Source: Geminicoccaceae bacterium | GTDB lineage: Bacteria; Pseudomonadota; Alphaproteobacteria; Geminicoccales; Geminicoccaceae | Length of the DNA: 45,977 nt | Assembly (NCBI GenBank): GCA_023512415.1 | Contig: JAILZQ010000006.1 | Coordinates: 1-45,977, forward strand | Direction of reading: 5' to 3' | In this document: piece after piece, positions 1 through 8,461 of the stretch | Position numbering within the stretch: the first letter of the stretch is position 1 | How the letters are laid out: the number at the start of each line of letters is the position of its first letter | Translations under genes and position numbers: made by a program | Notes under the pieces: model-generated | Told to the model about the DNA's origin: nothing | The model's database searches: none | The model's input: only the letters and a program-made list of their open reading frames with translations

Positions 1-1092
1 CGCGAGCGCCGCCCGCACCCGCTCGTAGAGAGCCGGCCTGCCGCGGGCGAGCGCCTCCTCGAGGGCGGCGAGCTCGGCTTCGAGCACACCCGACCCACGC
101 AACGGCGGGAGGAGATCGTGGGCGAGGACGTCGCGGTCGCGGGCCGGCCCGAGTTCGCCCAAAAGCCAGCGCAGCTCGGCCACGAGCCGCGCCCGCTCGG
201 CCTCGGGCAGGACCGCGCGGAACAGCGAGAAGGCCGAGCGCAGGCGCCGGAGCGCGACGCGCAGCTGGTGCACCCCCTCGACGTCGCGCCCGTCCGCGGC
301 GGCCGGCTCGTTGGCGAGCCAGTGGCCGAGGCAGGCGCGGCCGATCCGGCGGAAGGCCTCGGCGACGGTGAGCTCGGGGTCGAGCTCGAGCTTGCCCGCC
401 TTGCGCGGCGGCGAGACCAGCCCGGCAGCCAGCGCCCAGCCGCGGGCAGCCTTGTCGCGGGTCTCGACCGCGAGCGGGGCGACGCCGCGCAATTCCTCGG
501 TCAAGGCGGCGAGCGCCCGCTCCGGGCCGCGCGCGAGCTCGAGTTCGAGCTCGCTCACCGGCTCCTCCTTGCCGTTCGCCCGGATGACGCCGCGGTCGAT
601 CGCGACCGCGACCACCGCGTCCGGCCGCTCGCGATCCGGCCAGCCGACGGTCAGCTCGGTACGGTCGATCCGGGTCTCGAAGACGGGCGCGAGCTCGCCC
701 GGCAGGACGAGTCCCACCGCCTCGCGCGCCGCGGGGTCGGCGAAGGCGGTGAGGTCGGGGGCTTCGCTCGCGATCGCGGCCTCCCACTCGGGACGGTCGG
801 CGATGGCCCCCGTGGCGTCGTGCGCGGCCTTCAGGGTCTGGATCCGGCGCCGGCCGATCCGACGCACGCGCAGCGCCAGCCCACGGCGAGCGAGGCGTCG
901 ATCCGCCGTGTCGAAATAGGTGCCGACGAGCTGACGCCGAAAGGGCGGGCCCAGGGCCCGGTCCGCGAGGACCGGGCAGGCCGCGAGGTGCTCCAGATGC
1001 TCGGGCGGGACCCGCAGCTTGAGCTCGATCTCGCGGGCCTCGCGCCGCGCCGTTTCGAGCCCGCGGGTCGATGATGGATCCTCGTCCGTCAT
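1..1092 (-). CDS. CYTH-CHAD domain protein (triphosphate tunnel metalloenzyme/polyphosphate-binding), C-terminus cut by window edge
   Basis: The minus-strand frame from the ATG at 1092 is open to base 1 (364 codons) with no stop, so the gene runs off the left edge. Residues 21-25 (EIELK) are the ExExK signature of the CYTH triphosphate-tunnel fold, followed by basic and acidic strands to about residue 200. From about residue 225 the helical CHAD domain begins, with the characteristic GVHQLRVALRRLRS stretch and later GPARDRDVL. CYTH-CHAD proteins are known as inorganic triphosphatases or polyphosphate-associated proteins in the cytoplasm; the exact substrate here is not shown. It is divergent from the universal stress gene, with 142 bases between them. 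No strong Shine-Dalgarno precedes the ATG, so a slightly different start is possible. Confidence 0.88.
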   Translation of the reverse strand, partial: MTDEDPSSTRGLETARREAREIELKLRVPPEHLEHLAACPVLADRALGPPFRRQLVGTYFDTADRRLARRGLALRVRRIGRRRIQTLKAAHDATGAIADRPEWEAAIASEAPDLTAFADPAAREAVGLVLPGELAPVFETRIDRTELTVGWPDRERPDAVVAVAIDRGVIRANGKEEPVSELELELARGPERALAALTEELRGVAPLAVETRDKAARGWALAAGLVSPPRKAGKLELDPELTVAEAFRRIGRACLGHWLANEPAAADGRDVEGVHQLRVALRRLRSAFSLFRAVLPEAERARLVAELRWLLGELGPARDRDVLAHDLLPPLRGSGVLEAELAALEEALARGRPALYERVRAALA

Positions 1093-1234
1093 CGTTTTGT
1101 CACGATCAACCGCGCAGAACACCTCGAGCACTCGATTCCACCGCGCTGGTAGCCGAGTGCCGCGCCGCCCGCAACGCGACGGGGGCGCGGTTTCGTGCTA
1201 AGGCCCGGGGGCGCGGCCAGCGGGGAGGAGTTCG

Positions 1235-2077
1235 GTGAGCTTGAATGATCTACTCGTGCAACTCGATGCGTCCGAGGCGTCGAACGCCCGGCTCGAGGCG
1301 GCACTCGCCTTGGCGCGTGCCTTCGAGGCGCATCTTTCGGCCCTCTGCCTCGTGGTCGAGCCCTACGTGCCGGCGGTCGTTGGCGTCAATTTGCCGGCCG
1401 AGGTCCTGGCGCAACAGCGCGAACAGGCCGAGGCCGCAGCCGCGGCACTCCTCGACCGGGCGGTGGCGCGGGCGGCGCGCGACGGGATCACGCTCGAGCG
1501 GCGGCAGGAAACGGTGATGGTCGACCGGCTCGCCGACGCGCTGGCCCGCCAAGCCCGCCACGTCGACATGGCGATCGTCGGCCAACCCGATCCGGAACGC
1601 AGCGGGGTCGACGACACGCTCATGGTCGAGGCTGCGTTCATGGCCTCGGGCCGGCCGGCGCTCGTGATCCCCTACATCGGGGCACGGACGATGCCGCCCG
1701 AGCGGGCGATCTGCGGCTGGGACGGCTCGCGCGAGGCGGCCCGGGCCCTGAACGACGCCTTGCCGCTGCTGAAGCGGGCGCGGGAGGTCTCGCTGTTGAT
1801 CATCGACCCGGAGCGGCTCGCCGGCCGGGTCGGCCAGCTGCCGGGGGCGGACATCGCCGCCCATCTCGCCCGGCACGGCGTCGACGTGACCGTCAAGACG
1901 GTGGTCTCGGGCGGTCTCGATCCGGGCGACGTGCTGCTTTCCACCGCCGCGGACGAGGCCGCCGACCTCTTGGTGATGGGCGGCTACGGCCATTCGCGGC
2001 TGCGGGAGCTGATTCTCGGCGGGACGACCGCCCACATCTTGAAGCACATGACGGTGCCCGTTCTGTTCTCGCACTGA
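1235..2077 (+). CDS. Universal stress protein with two tandem UspA domains
   Basis: A 280-residue protein, the size expected of a double-domain UspA protein. It starts at a GTG behind a very good Shine-Dalgarno (GGGGAGGAG at 1222-1230). The first domain covers about residues 3-150. The second covers about 155-280 and ends with the typical GGYGHSRLRELILGG nucleotide-binding stretch and the terminal strand MTVPVLFS. The first domain lacks a clear copy of that glycine motif, a common asymmetry in tandem Usp proteins in which only one half binds ATP. Role by family: a cytoplasmic nucleotide-binding protein induced by stress or growth arrest. The ThuA-like gene follows after only 5 bases, so they are probably cotranscribed. 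Confidence 0.9.
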   Translation: MSLNDLLVQLDASEASNARLEAALALARAFEAHLSALCLVVEPYVPAVVGVNLPAEVLAQQREQAEAAAAALLDRAVARAARDGITLERRQETVMVDRLADALARQARHVDMAIVGQPDPERSGVDDTLMVEAAFMASGRPALVIPYIGARTMPPERAICGWDGSREAARALNDALPLLKRAREVSLLIIDPERLAGRVGQLPGADIAAHLARHGVDVTVKTVVSGGLDPGDVLLSTAADEAADLLVMGGYGHSRLRELILGGTTAHILKHMTVPVLFSH

Positions 2078-2082
2078 GGCCG

Positions 2083-2823
2083 ATGGCCGGCCTACGGCTC
2101 GGATTCGTGGCGGTCGTCGCAGCGAGCCTGCTCGGCGCGGGCCCGGTCGTGGCCGAGCGGCTCCTCGTCCTCACCGCCACCGCCGGCTACCGGCACGAGT
2201 CGATCCCGGCCACCGCCGCGGCGATCGAGGACCTCGCCCGACCTCTGGGACTGGTGGTCGAGCGCCTGGACGGGCCGGTCCCGCTCCCTCGCCTGCCGCT
2301 CGAGGGGGTGGTGGCCGTCGTCCTGGCGCAGACCACGGGCGACTTCCTGGGCGGGGAAGCGGCGGCCGCCCTCGAGTCGTTCGTGCGCGGCGGTGGCGGC
2401 CTCTTGGCCGTGCACGCCGCAGCCGACGCGCATTACGGCTGGCCGGCCTTCGAGGAGCTGGTCGGCGCCTGGTTCCGCGCTCATCCGCCGGGCCTGCAGA
2501 CGACCCTGGTCCGCTTCGCCCCGGATCTGCCCGGCTTCGAGGCGCTCGGCGGCGGCCGGGAATGGTGGGTGACCGACGAGCTCTACGACTTCCGCTCGAA
2601 CCCGCGCGGACGGGTGCAGGTGATTGCCACGATCGACGAGCGCACCTACGAGGGCGGCGGCATGGGCGCCGACCATCCGATCGCCTGGTGCCACAGGGTC
2701 GGCCGGGGGCGGAGCTGGTACACCGGGCTCGGCCATCGCGCCGAGTTGTTCGCGGACCCGGTGATGCGCGAGCATCTTTCGCGCGGCCTCGCTTGGGTGA
2801 TCGGCCGCGGCCGGACCTGTTGA
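2083..2823 (+). CDS. Secreted ThuA-like domain protein
   Basis: A 246-residue protein. Residues 1-24 form a signal peptide (hydrophobic core LGFVAVVAASLLGAG, then small residues before ERL). The rest is a ThuA (trehalose-utilisation-like, glutamine-amidotransferase-fold) domain: GYRHESI near residue 35, the HAAADAHYGWPAF stretch near residue 108, and a C-terminal DHPIAWCHRVGRGRSWYTGLGH block. ThuA-like proteins are often linked to carbohydrate metabolism, but a reaction cannot be assigned. The start ATG follows a GAGG that overlaps the stop of the upstream stress gene. Its stop lies 9 bases from that of the convergent PLP enzyme, leaving no room for a separate terminator. Confidence 0.85.
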   Translation: MAGLRLGFVAVVAASLLGAGPVVAERLLVLTATAGYRHESIPATAAAIEDLARPLGLVVERLDGPVPLPRLPLEGVVAVVLAQTTGDFLGGEAAAALESFVRGGGGLLAVHAAADAHYGWPAFEELVGAWFRAHPPGLQTTLVRFAPDLPGFEALGGGREWWVTDELYDFRSNPRGRVQVIATIDERTYEGGGMGADHPIAWCHRVGRGRSWYTGLGHRAELFADPVMREHLSRGLAWVIGRGRTC

Positions 2824-2832
2824 GCGGCCACC

Positions 2833-3891
2833 TCAGTCGACCCGGCCGCGGGCGGCGACCACGAAGCTACCCTCGACCCGCTCGCCGCGGACCGTGAGGA
2901 TCCGGTCGAACAGGTTGGAAACCGGGCAGGCATGGTTCGGGATCACCCGGACCTTTTCGCCGATCGAGGGGCGGGCGGTGCACGCGCGCAGATCGACGTG
3001 GCCGTGCTCCTCGCTCAGGCCGTAGATCACCGCTTCGGGGTATTCGACGATTCGACCGTGGCCGGTCTGGCCGTTGAGATCGGAGGTGAGCGATTTGGAG
3101 CCGGCATCCAGGATCGCCCGATCGGCGGTGGGTCGGCTCACCACCGTGGTGAGCACGGTGAGCGCGCAGTCCTCGAGGCGGGCGGCACCGCAGGCGACTT
3201 CCATGAGGTCGTTGTAGATGTAGGTGCCGACCCGGTACTCGGTGATCACCGGTTGCTCGTGCGCCCGCCACATGTCGGGCGTGCCGCCCGAGGAGACGCT
3301 CGGAACGGCGAGGCCGCGGGCCTCGATCAGCGCTTTCGCTTCGGCGAGGAAAGTCGCGGCGCGCTCCGGGGCGCCCTTCGCGGGATAGGTCATGAGGCCG
3401 GCGAAGCGGAGCCCTCGGGCACGATCGATGCGCAGCGCCAGCTCGCGTGCGGCCTCCGGGGTCTGCACGCCGCACCGTCGGGCGCCGGTATCGCATTCGA
3501 CCAAGACCGGCAAGGGACGGGGCGCGCTCGCGAAAGCCTCGGCGAGCCCGTCGACGACGAGCGGATCGTCGGCCGAGACCCGAAGCGCGACCCGCTCGGC
3601 CAGCGCCCGCGCTCGGCCGAGCTTGGCCGCGCCCACGAGGTTGAAGGGGATCAGAATGTCGGGCAGCCCGGCCGCTGCCATGACCTCGGCCTCGCCGAGT
3701 TTCTGGCAGCAGATCCCGACCGCCCCGAGCTCGACTTGGCGGCGGGCGAACTCGACGACCTTGTGGGTCTTGACGTGCGGCCGGTTCTCGATCCCGTGCC
3801 GGTCGCAATAGGCCTGGAACCGGGCCAGATTGCGCTCGACCCGGTCGAGGTCGACCAGCACCGCGGGCGTGTCGAGCTCCGAAATCCGCAT
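2833..3891 (-). CDS. PLP-dependent D-serine dehydratase / D-threonine aldolase family enzyme
   Basis: A 352-residue enzyme of the alanine-racemase N-terminal fold. The RPHVKTHK block (residues 38-45) holds the PLP-binding lysine, most likely K41 by family alignment. Other family landmarks are GICCQKLGEAEVM, VECDTGARRCGV and SSGGTPDMW. Near the C-terminus, NHACP supplies a metal pair, H320 and C322. In this family the HxC pair is the zinc site of D-serine dehydratases, while D-threonine aldolases usually have HxD, so D-serine dehydratase-like chemistry is a little more likely; this is inference. A Shine-Dalgarno (GGGAGG) sits 5-6 bases before the ATG. It lies 61 bases downstream of ftsZ on the same strand, but a strong hairpin separates them. 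Confidence 0.85.
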   Translation of the reverse strand: MRISELDTPAVLVDLDRVERNLARFQAYCDRHGIENRPHVKTHKVVEFARRQVELGAVGICCQKLGEAEVMAAAGLPDILIPFNLVGAAKLGRARALAERVALRVSADDPLVVDGLAEAFASAPRPLPVLVECDTGARRCGVQTPEAARELALRIDRARGLRFAGLMTYPAKGAPERAATFLAEAKALIEARGLAVPSVSSGGTPDMWRAHEQPVITEYRVGTYIYNDLMEVACGAARLEDCALTVLTTVVSRPTADRAILDAGSKSLTSDLNGQTGHGRIVEYPEAVIYGLSEEHGHVDLRACTARPSIGEKVRVIPNHACPVSNLFDRILTVRGERVEGSFVVAARGRVD

Positions 3892-3913
3892 GGACGCCTC
3901 CCGGGGCGAGAGG

Positions 3914-3944
3914 GGGTGCCGCGCCGGAGGCTAGCGCGGCACCC
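3914..3944 (-). terminator. 11-bp perfect hairpin after ftsZ, candidate dcw terminator
   Basis: The left arm 3914-3924 and right arm 3934-3944 are exact reverse complements (GGGTGCCGCGC / GCGCGGCACCC) with a 9-base loop. On the minus strand the stem begins 8 bases after the ftsZ stop. No T-run follows, so it would be a U-less terminator or an mRNA 3'-end stabiliser. It is the longest perfect hairpin I found between genes here. Confidence 0.55.
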
Positions 3945-3952
3945 GCCCGACG

Positions 3953-5329
3953 TCAGCGGTCGGAGGACTCGCGGCGGAGGAAGGCGGGTATGTCGGCCGC
4001 CTCGGCGAGCTCCGGCTTGTGCACCTTGGGCTCGTCGCCCGCCGGAGCCGCCGCCGGGCGGGCTTGGGGGGTGCGGTGGAAGCCGAAGCTGCGCATCCGC
4101 TCGATGAAGGAGGGAGCACGGACCTCCGGGGCGGATTGGCGGGCACCCGGTCGGAGCGGCCGAGGCTCGCTCGCCGCCGGTCCGCCGAAGCTCGGGAGGG
4201 CGGGGTCGCCCGAAGGCGTGCGGAGCTGCGCCGCGGGGCTGGTCTCGATCGAGCGCGCGGCCGACCGCCCCGGTGTCGGGAAGGGCTGCTGGCGGTGCAT
4301 CTGGGTCTTGAAGACGAAGCCCTCGGCGCCGCGGTCGGCCTCGCGCGTCACCGGCTGCTCGCCGGGCGCCGTGATACCGGTCGCCACGACCGAGATGCGC
4401 ATCCGCCCTTCCATCGAGGAGTCGAACGCGGAGCCGAAGATGATGTTGGCGTCCGGATCGACCTCCTCGCGGATCCGATTGGCGGCGGCGTCGACCTCGT
4501 AGAGGGTCATGTCGTAGCCGCCGGTGATGTTGATGAGCACCGCCCGCGCCCCCTTCATCGAGACGTCGTCGAGGAGCGGATTGTTGATCGCCGCTTCCGC
4601 GGCCTCGATCGCGCGGTTTTCGCCCGAGGCCTCACCGGTACCCATCATCGCCTTGCCCATCTCGCTCATCACCGTGCGGATGTCGGCGAAGTCGAGATTG
4701 ATCAGGCCGGGCATGACCATGAGGTCGGTGACACCGCGCACGCCCATGTGCAGGACCTGATCGGCCATCCGGAACGCCTCGGCGAAGCTGGTCTTCTCGT
4801 TGGCCAACCGGAACAGGTTCTGGTTGGGGATGACGATCAGCGTGTCGACATATTGCTGCAGCTCGGCGAGCCCCTGCTCGGCCAGCCGCATGCGGTGCGC
4901 ACCCTCGAAATGGAACGGCTTGGTCACGACCGCGACGGTCAAGATCCCTTGCTCGCGGACCGCGCGGGCGATCACCGGCGCGGCCCCGGTCCCGGTACCA
5001 CCGCCCATCCCGGCCGTGATGAACACCATGTGGCTGCCCTGGAGCTGGTCCAGGATCTCGTCGATCGCCTCCTCGGCGGCCGCCCGGCCGACCTCCGGCC
5101 GAGCCCCGGCACCGAGCCCGTGGGTGATCGACACGCCGAGTTGGATCTTGCGGTCGGTGAGGCAATTGGCGAGTGCTTGGGCGTCCGTGTTGCAGACCAC
5201 GAACTCCACACCTTCGAGATGCGCGGTGATCATGTTGTTCACCGCGTTGCCACCGGCCCCGCCCACGCCGACCACGCTGATCTTGGGCTTGAGCTCCGTG
5301 CCCAACGGTATCGAAAGGTTGATCGTCAT
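3953..5329 (-). CDS. ftsZ: Cell division GTPase FtsZ
   Basis: A 458-residue tubulin homologue that polymerises into the cytokinetic ring at midcell. Seen: the nucleotide-binding start [11 protein letters not shown] (residues 20-30), the tubulin signature [12 protein letters not shown] (107-118) and the catalytic T7-loop region NLDFADIR. The GTPase core ends near residue 320, followed by a Pro/Arg-rich linker of about 120 residues and the conserved C-terminal peptide DIPAFLRR that binds FtsA. The extended linker is usual in Alphaproteobacteria. A strong Shine-Dalgarno (GGAGGAGGAG) precedes the ATG. Unlike the rest of the cluster it is not overlapped by its upstream neighbour: 89 bases separate it from ftsA. 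That gap contains two competing inverted repeats (5357-5369, and 5356-5361 with 5376-5381), so ftsZ can be translated independently. Confidence 0.98.
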   Translation of the reverse strand: MTINLSIPLGTELKPKISVVGVGGAGGNAVNNMITAHLEGVEFVVCNTDAQALANCLTDRKIQLGVSITHGLGAGARPEVGRAAAEEAIDEILDQLQGSHMVFITAGMGGGTGTGAAPVIARAVREQGILTVAVVTKPFHFEGAHRMRLAEQGLAELQQYVDTLIVIPNQNLFRLANEKTSFAEAFRMADQVLHMGVRGVTDLMVMPGLINLDFADIRTVMSEMGKAMMGTGEASGENRAIEAAEAAINNPLLDDVSMKGARAVLINITGGYDMTLYEVDAAANRIREEVDPDANIIFGSAFDSSMEGRMRISVVATGITAPGEQPVTREADRGAEGFVFKTQMHRQQPFPTPGRSAARSIETSPAAQLRTPSGDPALPSFGGPAASEPRPLRPGARQSAPEVRAPSFIERMRSFGFHRTPQARPAAAPAGDEPKVHKPELAEAADIPAFLRRESSDR

Positions 5330-5418
5330 CCCCGTTCTCCTCCTCCACGCTCGTTGCGGCCTTCGGCCGTTTCCCGGCCGCGGGGCAAGCGCGGCCGGTC
5401 GGGCGACCCCCGCCCGCC

Positions 5419-6705
5419 TCAGAAATTCTCCCGGAACCAGGCACGGAAGCGACCGAGCCGGTCACCGACCCCGCGCCGGCCCTCGAGGGCCGAGAGCGAC
5501 ACCGCACCCGATCCCTCGCGGCCGAACGCCAAGGCGCCCAGCACCGCGCTCAAGCCCGGGTCCTCGTCACTGCGCAACCCGCTCAGCACGCCACGCGGCC
5601 GGCCTATCCGGGTGGGCAGGCCGAATCGCTCCTGGGCGAGTTCGTCCATGCCTTCGAGCTGGGCCGCGCCGCCGGTGAGCACCAGCGCCCGTGGCGGCCG
5701 AGCGCGGAGAATCTCACCGTGCTCCCGCAGCCGAGCGGCCAGCGCGTCGAAGATCTCGAGCACCCGGGCCCGGACGATCGTGGTGAGCCGGGTGCGCGGC
5801 ACCTCGCCGGTCGTGAGGTCGGGTCCGTCCCCCACCTGACGCAACGCGATCCGCACATGATCGTCGCAGGCGCGCCAGACCACCGCACCGTAGAGGTTCT
5901 TGATCCGCTCGGCCTCGCGCCGCGTGGTCGAGAGCCCCCAAGCGACGTCGTGGGTGATCCGCTCGCCACCGAGCTCGATCCGGTCGACATGGGCCAGCCG
6001 GCCCCCGGCGAAATGGGCGATCCGGGTGGCATCCGCGCCGATGTCGACGAGCAGGCAGCCGCGCTCCCGCTCGTCCTCGGTGAGGCATCCCATCCCCGCG
6101 GCGTAAGGGGCGGCCACGAGCCCGCGCACGGCCACGTGACAGCGCTCGAGGCAGCGCAGCACGGCCTGCAGCGGCTCGCGCTCGGCCGCCACGACGTGGA
6201 CCAGGAGGGCGAGCTGTCGGCCCGCGAGGCCGCGCGGGTCGAGCACCGGCCGGCCGCCGTCGACCCGGGCCTCGAGCGGGACGAGGTGGAGAACGGCCGA
6301 GCCCGAAGCCACCACCTCCTCGCGGGCCCGGGCGAGCGCCGCCTCGATATCGCTCTCGGCCACGCTCCGCCCGCCGAGGGGCCGCTCGACCTCGAGCAGG
6401 ATCGAGCGCGGGTGGCCGGCACCGATCGCCGCGACCACCGTCTCGACCACGATGCCGGCCTGCTCCTCGGCTTCCTGCAAGACGGCGCGGACCGCCGCCT
6501 CGGCGGCTTCGAGGTCGACGATCTCGCCGCCCCGGAGCCCGTCGGCCGATTGCAGGCCCCGGCCCAACAGCACGAGCCCGCCGCCCGGCCCGGGCTGGGC
6601 GATGAAGCAGGCGAGCTTGTTGGTACCCAGATCGAGCGCCGCCAGGATGGTCCCCGACCGGCCACCGATCACTTGGCCGCGACCGAGCGGGAGGGCGAGG
6701 CTCAT
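5419..6705 (-). CDS. ftsA: Cell division protein FtsA (actin-like FtsZ membrane anchor)
   Basis: A 428-residue actin-fold ATPase that tethers FtsZ to the membrane. The first phosphate loop is ALDLGTNK (residues 23-30), and the second is in the VDIGADATR region. The C-terminal [13 protein letters not shown] is the amphipathic membrane-targeting helix. I place the start at the ATG at 6705, where it overlaps the ftsQ stop in an ATGA; the frame is open 22 codons further upstream, but that extension lies inside ftsQ and looks non-native. It is the last gene of the coupled chain before ftsZ. Confidence 0.96.
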   Translation of the reverse strand: MSLALPLGRGQVIGGRSGTILAALDLGTNKLACFIAQPGPGGGLVLLGRGLQSADGLRGGEIVDLEAAEAAVRAVLQEAEEQAGIVVETVVAAIGAGHPRSILLEVERPLGGRSVAESDIEAALARAREEVVASGSAVLHLVPLEARVDGGRPVLDPRGLAGRQLALLVHVVAAEREPLQAVLRCLERCHVAVRGLVAAPYAAGMGCLTEDERERGCLLVDIGADATRIAHFAGGRLAHVDRIELGGERITHDVAWGLSTTRREAERIKNLYGAVVWRACDDHVRIALRQVGDGPDLTTGEVPRTRLTTIVRARVLEIFDALAARLREHGEILRARPPRALVLTGGAAQLEGMDELAQERFGLPTRIGRPRGVLSGLRSDEDPGLSAVLGALAFGREGSGAVSLSALEGRRGVGDRLGRFRAWFRENF

Positions 6706-7559
6706 GCGCCGCGTCCCGCAGCGGCGGTCGGCTTTTTGGCCGGTGGTTCGACGGTGCGGACCACGATCCAATCGGCGGAGCGCAGGTCGATCGCCTCGAC
6801 CGCCCGATCGAGCAGGCGGTTGGCGCGGTCCTCGGCGGCCAGCCGGCGCAGCGCGGCCGCCTCTCCCTCGGCCGGCAGGCGGACCTCGATCCGGCCGTCG
6901 ACGTAGAGGTTCCAGCGCCGGCCACCGACGAAGCTCGCCACGGTCGTCCGTTTGGCGATCTCGGGCTCGCTCGCGAGCAGGTTCAGGAGGCGAGCCGCGG
7001 CCCGCGGCGCGCCCTTTCCGATCAGGAGCGGCAAGCCGGCGAAGGGTCGCAGGTCAGCGACGGGAACGATCTCGCCCTCCTCGTCGATCAACCGGGTCCG
7101 CGCCCCTTCCTTCTCGCGCCAGAGGGCGAGCGGCCGATGCTCCTCGATCACCGCGTGGAGGGTGCCGGGTAGCTGGCGCCGGACGGCGGCGGACTTGACC
7201 CACGTCAGCCCTTCGAGTTGTTTCCTGACGTCGTCTAATTCAACTGAAAGTATAGGCACGCCGACCCGGCTTTCAAGCACTTTGGCAAGCTCCTTGGGAT
7301 CGGTCCGCACGCGCCCTTCCACCGTCACCTCGCGCACGACGAGGCCCGTGGCCCGCGCCAGCCGGTCGAGGCCCGCATCGAGGGTGGCGGCGAGCCGGGC
7401 CGGGGCACCCGAGCGATGCGCCCACCACCCGCCGGCCAGCACGACGAGGAGGGCCAAGGCGAAGGGCGCCGCGCGCTTCGCCCGGCGCTGCCAGGGCCGC
7501 TCGCGATCGCGCCGGATGGCGCCGCGAAGGCGCTGGGACAGACGGGTCACGGGTCGCAT
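6702..7559 (-). CDS. ftsQ: Divisome protein FtsQ
   Basis: A 285-residue bitopic membrane protein. It has a basic cytoplasmic N-terminus, one membrane segment (about residues 31-46, AAPFALALLVVLAGGW), a POTRA domain beginning VREVTVEGRVRTDP, and a beta domain with the family's LTWVKSAAVRRQLPG and LIDEEGEIVP. It recruits FtsL/FtsB and FtsW/FtsI. The start at 7559 has an excellent Shine-Dalgarno (GGAGGAGG) and overlaps the end of ddl by 13 bases. Within the POTRA part, the codons for PILSVEL are mostly AT-rich ones, including ATA and TTA (about 7231-7256), quite unlike the neighbouring codons; see the internal promoter entry. Confidence 0.95.
   Translation of the reverse strand: MRPVTRLSQRLRGAIRRDRERPWQRRAKRAAPFALALLVVLAGGWWAHRSGAPARLAATLDAGLDRLARATGLVVREVTVEGRVRTDPKELAKVLESRVGVPILSVELDDVRKQLEGLTWVKSAAVRRQLPGTLHAVIEEHRPLALWREKEGARTRLIDEEGEIVPVADLRPFAGLPLLIGKGAPRAAARLLNLLASEPEIAKRTTVASFVGGRRWNLYVDGRIEVRLPAEGEAAALRRLAAEDRANRLLDRAVEAIDLRSADWIVVRTVEPPAKKPTAAAGRGA
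7249..7276 (-). promoter_or_regulatory. Candidate internal promoter inside ftsQ, facing ftsA-ftsZ
   Basis: On the minus strand TTGAAA (7271-7276) is followed after 16 bases by TATACT (7249-7254). That is five of six matches to each sigma-70 hexamer, in a short AT-rich island within strongly GC-rich coding sequence. Transcription would start near 7242, inside ftsQ, and would give extra ftsA and ftsZ mRNA. Promoters inside upstream dcw genes that boost ftsA/ftsZ are known in other bacteria; activity here is inferred only. Confidence 0.5.
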
Positions 7560-8461
7560 CGTGCCTCCTCCACGAGCCGGACCACGAGATCCTCGAAGGC
7601 GATGCCGCAATAGGCGGCTTGCTCGGGCACGAGCGAGAGGGGCGTCATGCCCGGCTGAGTGTTGACCTCGAGCAGGTAGAGCCCGTCGGGGCCCCACCGA
7701 TCGTCGAGGCGGAAATCGGCGCGGCTGACCCCGCGGCAGCCCAAGACGCGATGTGCCTCGAGTGCCCAGTGCATGACTTGGCTGTAAAGTGCTTCGGGCA
7801 GGGGGGCCGGCACCAGATGGCGGGCGAGGCCCTCGGTGTATTTCGCGCGGTAGTCGTAGAAGCCGGAGGTGGGGGCGATCTCGGTGACCGCGAGCGGCCG
7901 ATCGCCGAGCACCGCGCAGGTGAGCTCACGACCGGGCACGTAAGTCTCGACGAGCAGGCGGTCGTCTGGCTGCAAGCTGTTGCGGGCGAGGACCGGACCC
8001 AGATCGCCGTCGGTGACGATGGCCACACCGACGCTCGAGCCCTCGCAGGCCGGCTTGACGACATAGGGCGGGGCGAGAGGTGCGCCCTCACGGGCGAGCC
8101 GCGCCGGGGTCGTCTCCACCCCCTCGGGGCAGCGCAGGCCGGCCGAAGCGAACAGCCGCTTGGCCATCGGCTTGTCCATGGCGAGGGCGGAAGCGAGCAC
8201 CCCCGAGTGCGTGTAGGGGATGCCCATGAGGTCGAGGAGCCCCTGGACCCGGCCGTCCTCGCCCATCCGCCCGTGCAGCGCGTTGAAGCAACAGTCCGGT
8301 CGCAGCTCGGCGAGCCGCTGCGGCAGGTCGCGGCCGACGTCGACCCGACTGACGCGGTAGCCGCGCGCCTCAAGGGCACGCGCACAGGCCTCGCCCGAGA
8401 CGAGGCTCACCTCGCGCTCGGCCGAGAGGCCGCCCATCAGCACCGCCACGTGCCGGCTCAT
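7547..8461 (-). CDS. ddl: D-alanine-D-alanine ligase
   Basis: A 304-residue ATP-grasp ligase joining two D-alanines for the pentapeptide tip. Seen: the N-terminal MGGLSAEREVSLVSG, LHGRMGEDGRVQGLLDLMGIPYTHSG, and the ATP-grasp/Mg region YLLEVNTQPGMTPLSLVPEQA. Length is normal for DdlB. The ATG at 8461 overlaps the murB stop (ATGA). A longer open frame upstream lies within murB and is rejected. The 3' end overlaps ftsQ by 13 bases. Confidence 0.97.
   Translation of the reverse strand: MSRHVAVLMGGLSAEREVSLVSGEACARALEARGYRVSRVDVGRDLPQRLAELRPDCCFNALHGRMGEDGRVQGLLDLMGIPYTHSGVLASALAMDKPMAKRLFASAGLRCPEGVETTPARLAREGAPLAPPYVVKPACEGSSVGVAIVTDGDLGPVLARNSLQPDDRLLVETYVPGRELTCAVLGDRPLAVTEIAPTSGFYDYRAKYTEGLARHLVPAPLPEALYSQVMHWALEAHRVLGCRGVSRADFRLDDRWGPDGLYLLEVNTQPGMTPLSLVPEQAAYCGIAFEDLVVRLVEEARCDP

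Noticed and set aside
5356-5381. Competing GC hairpins in the ftsA-ftsZ gap as an attenuator
   Set aside because: Stems of 5-6 bp in very GC-rich sequence arise readily by chance; no leader peptide or T-run. Noted only in the ftsZ entry.
4019-5839. 606-codon plus-strand open frame across ftsZ/ftsA
   Set aside because: Antisense shadow of ftsZ and ftsA caused by high GC; its translation is low-complexity Arg/His/Asp/Gly text without motifs.
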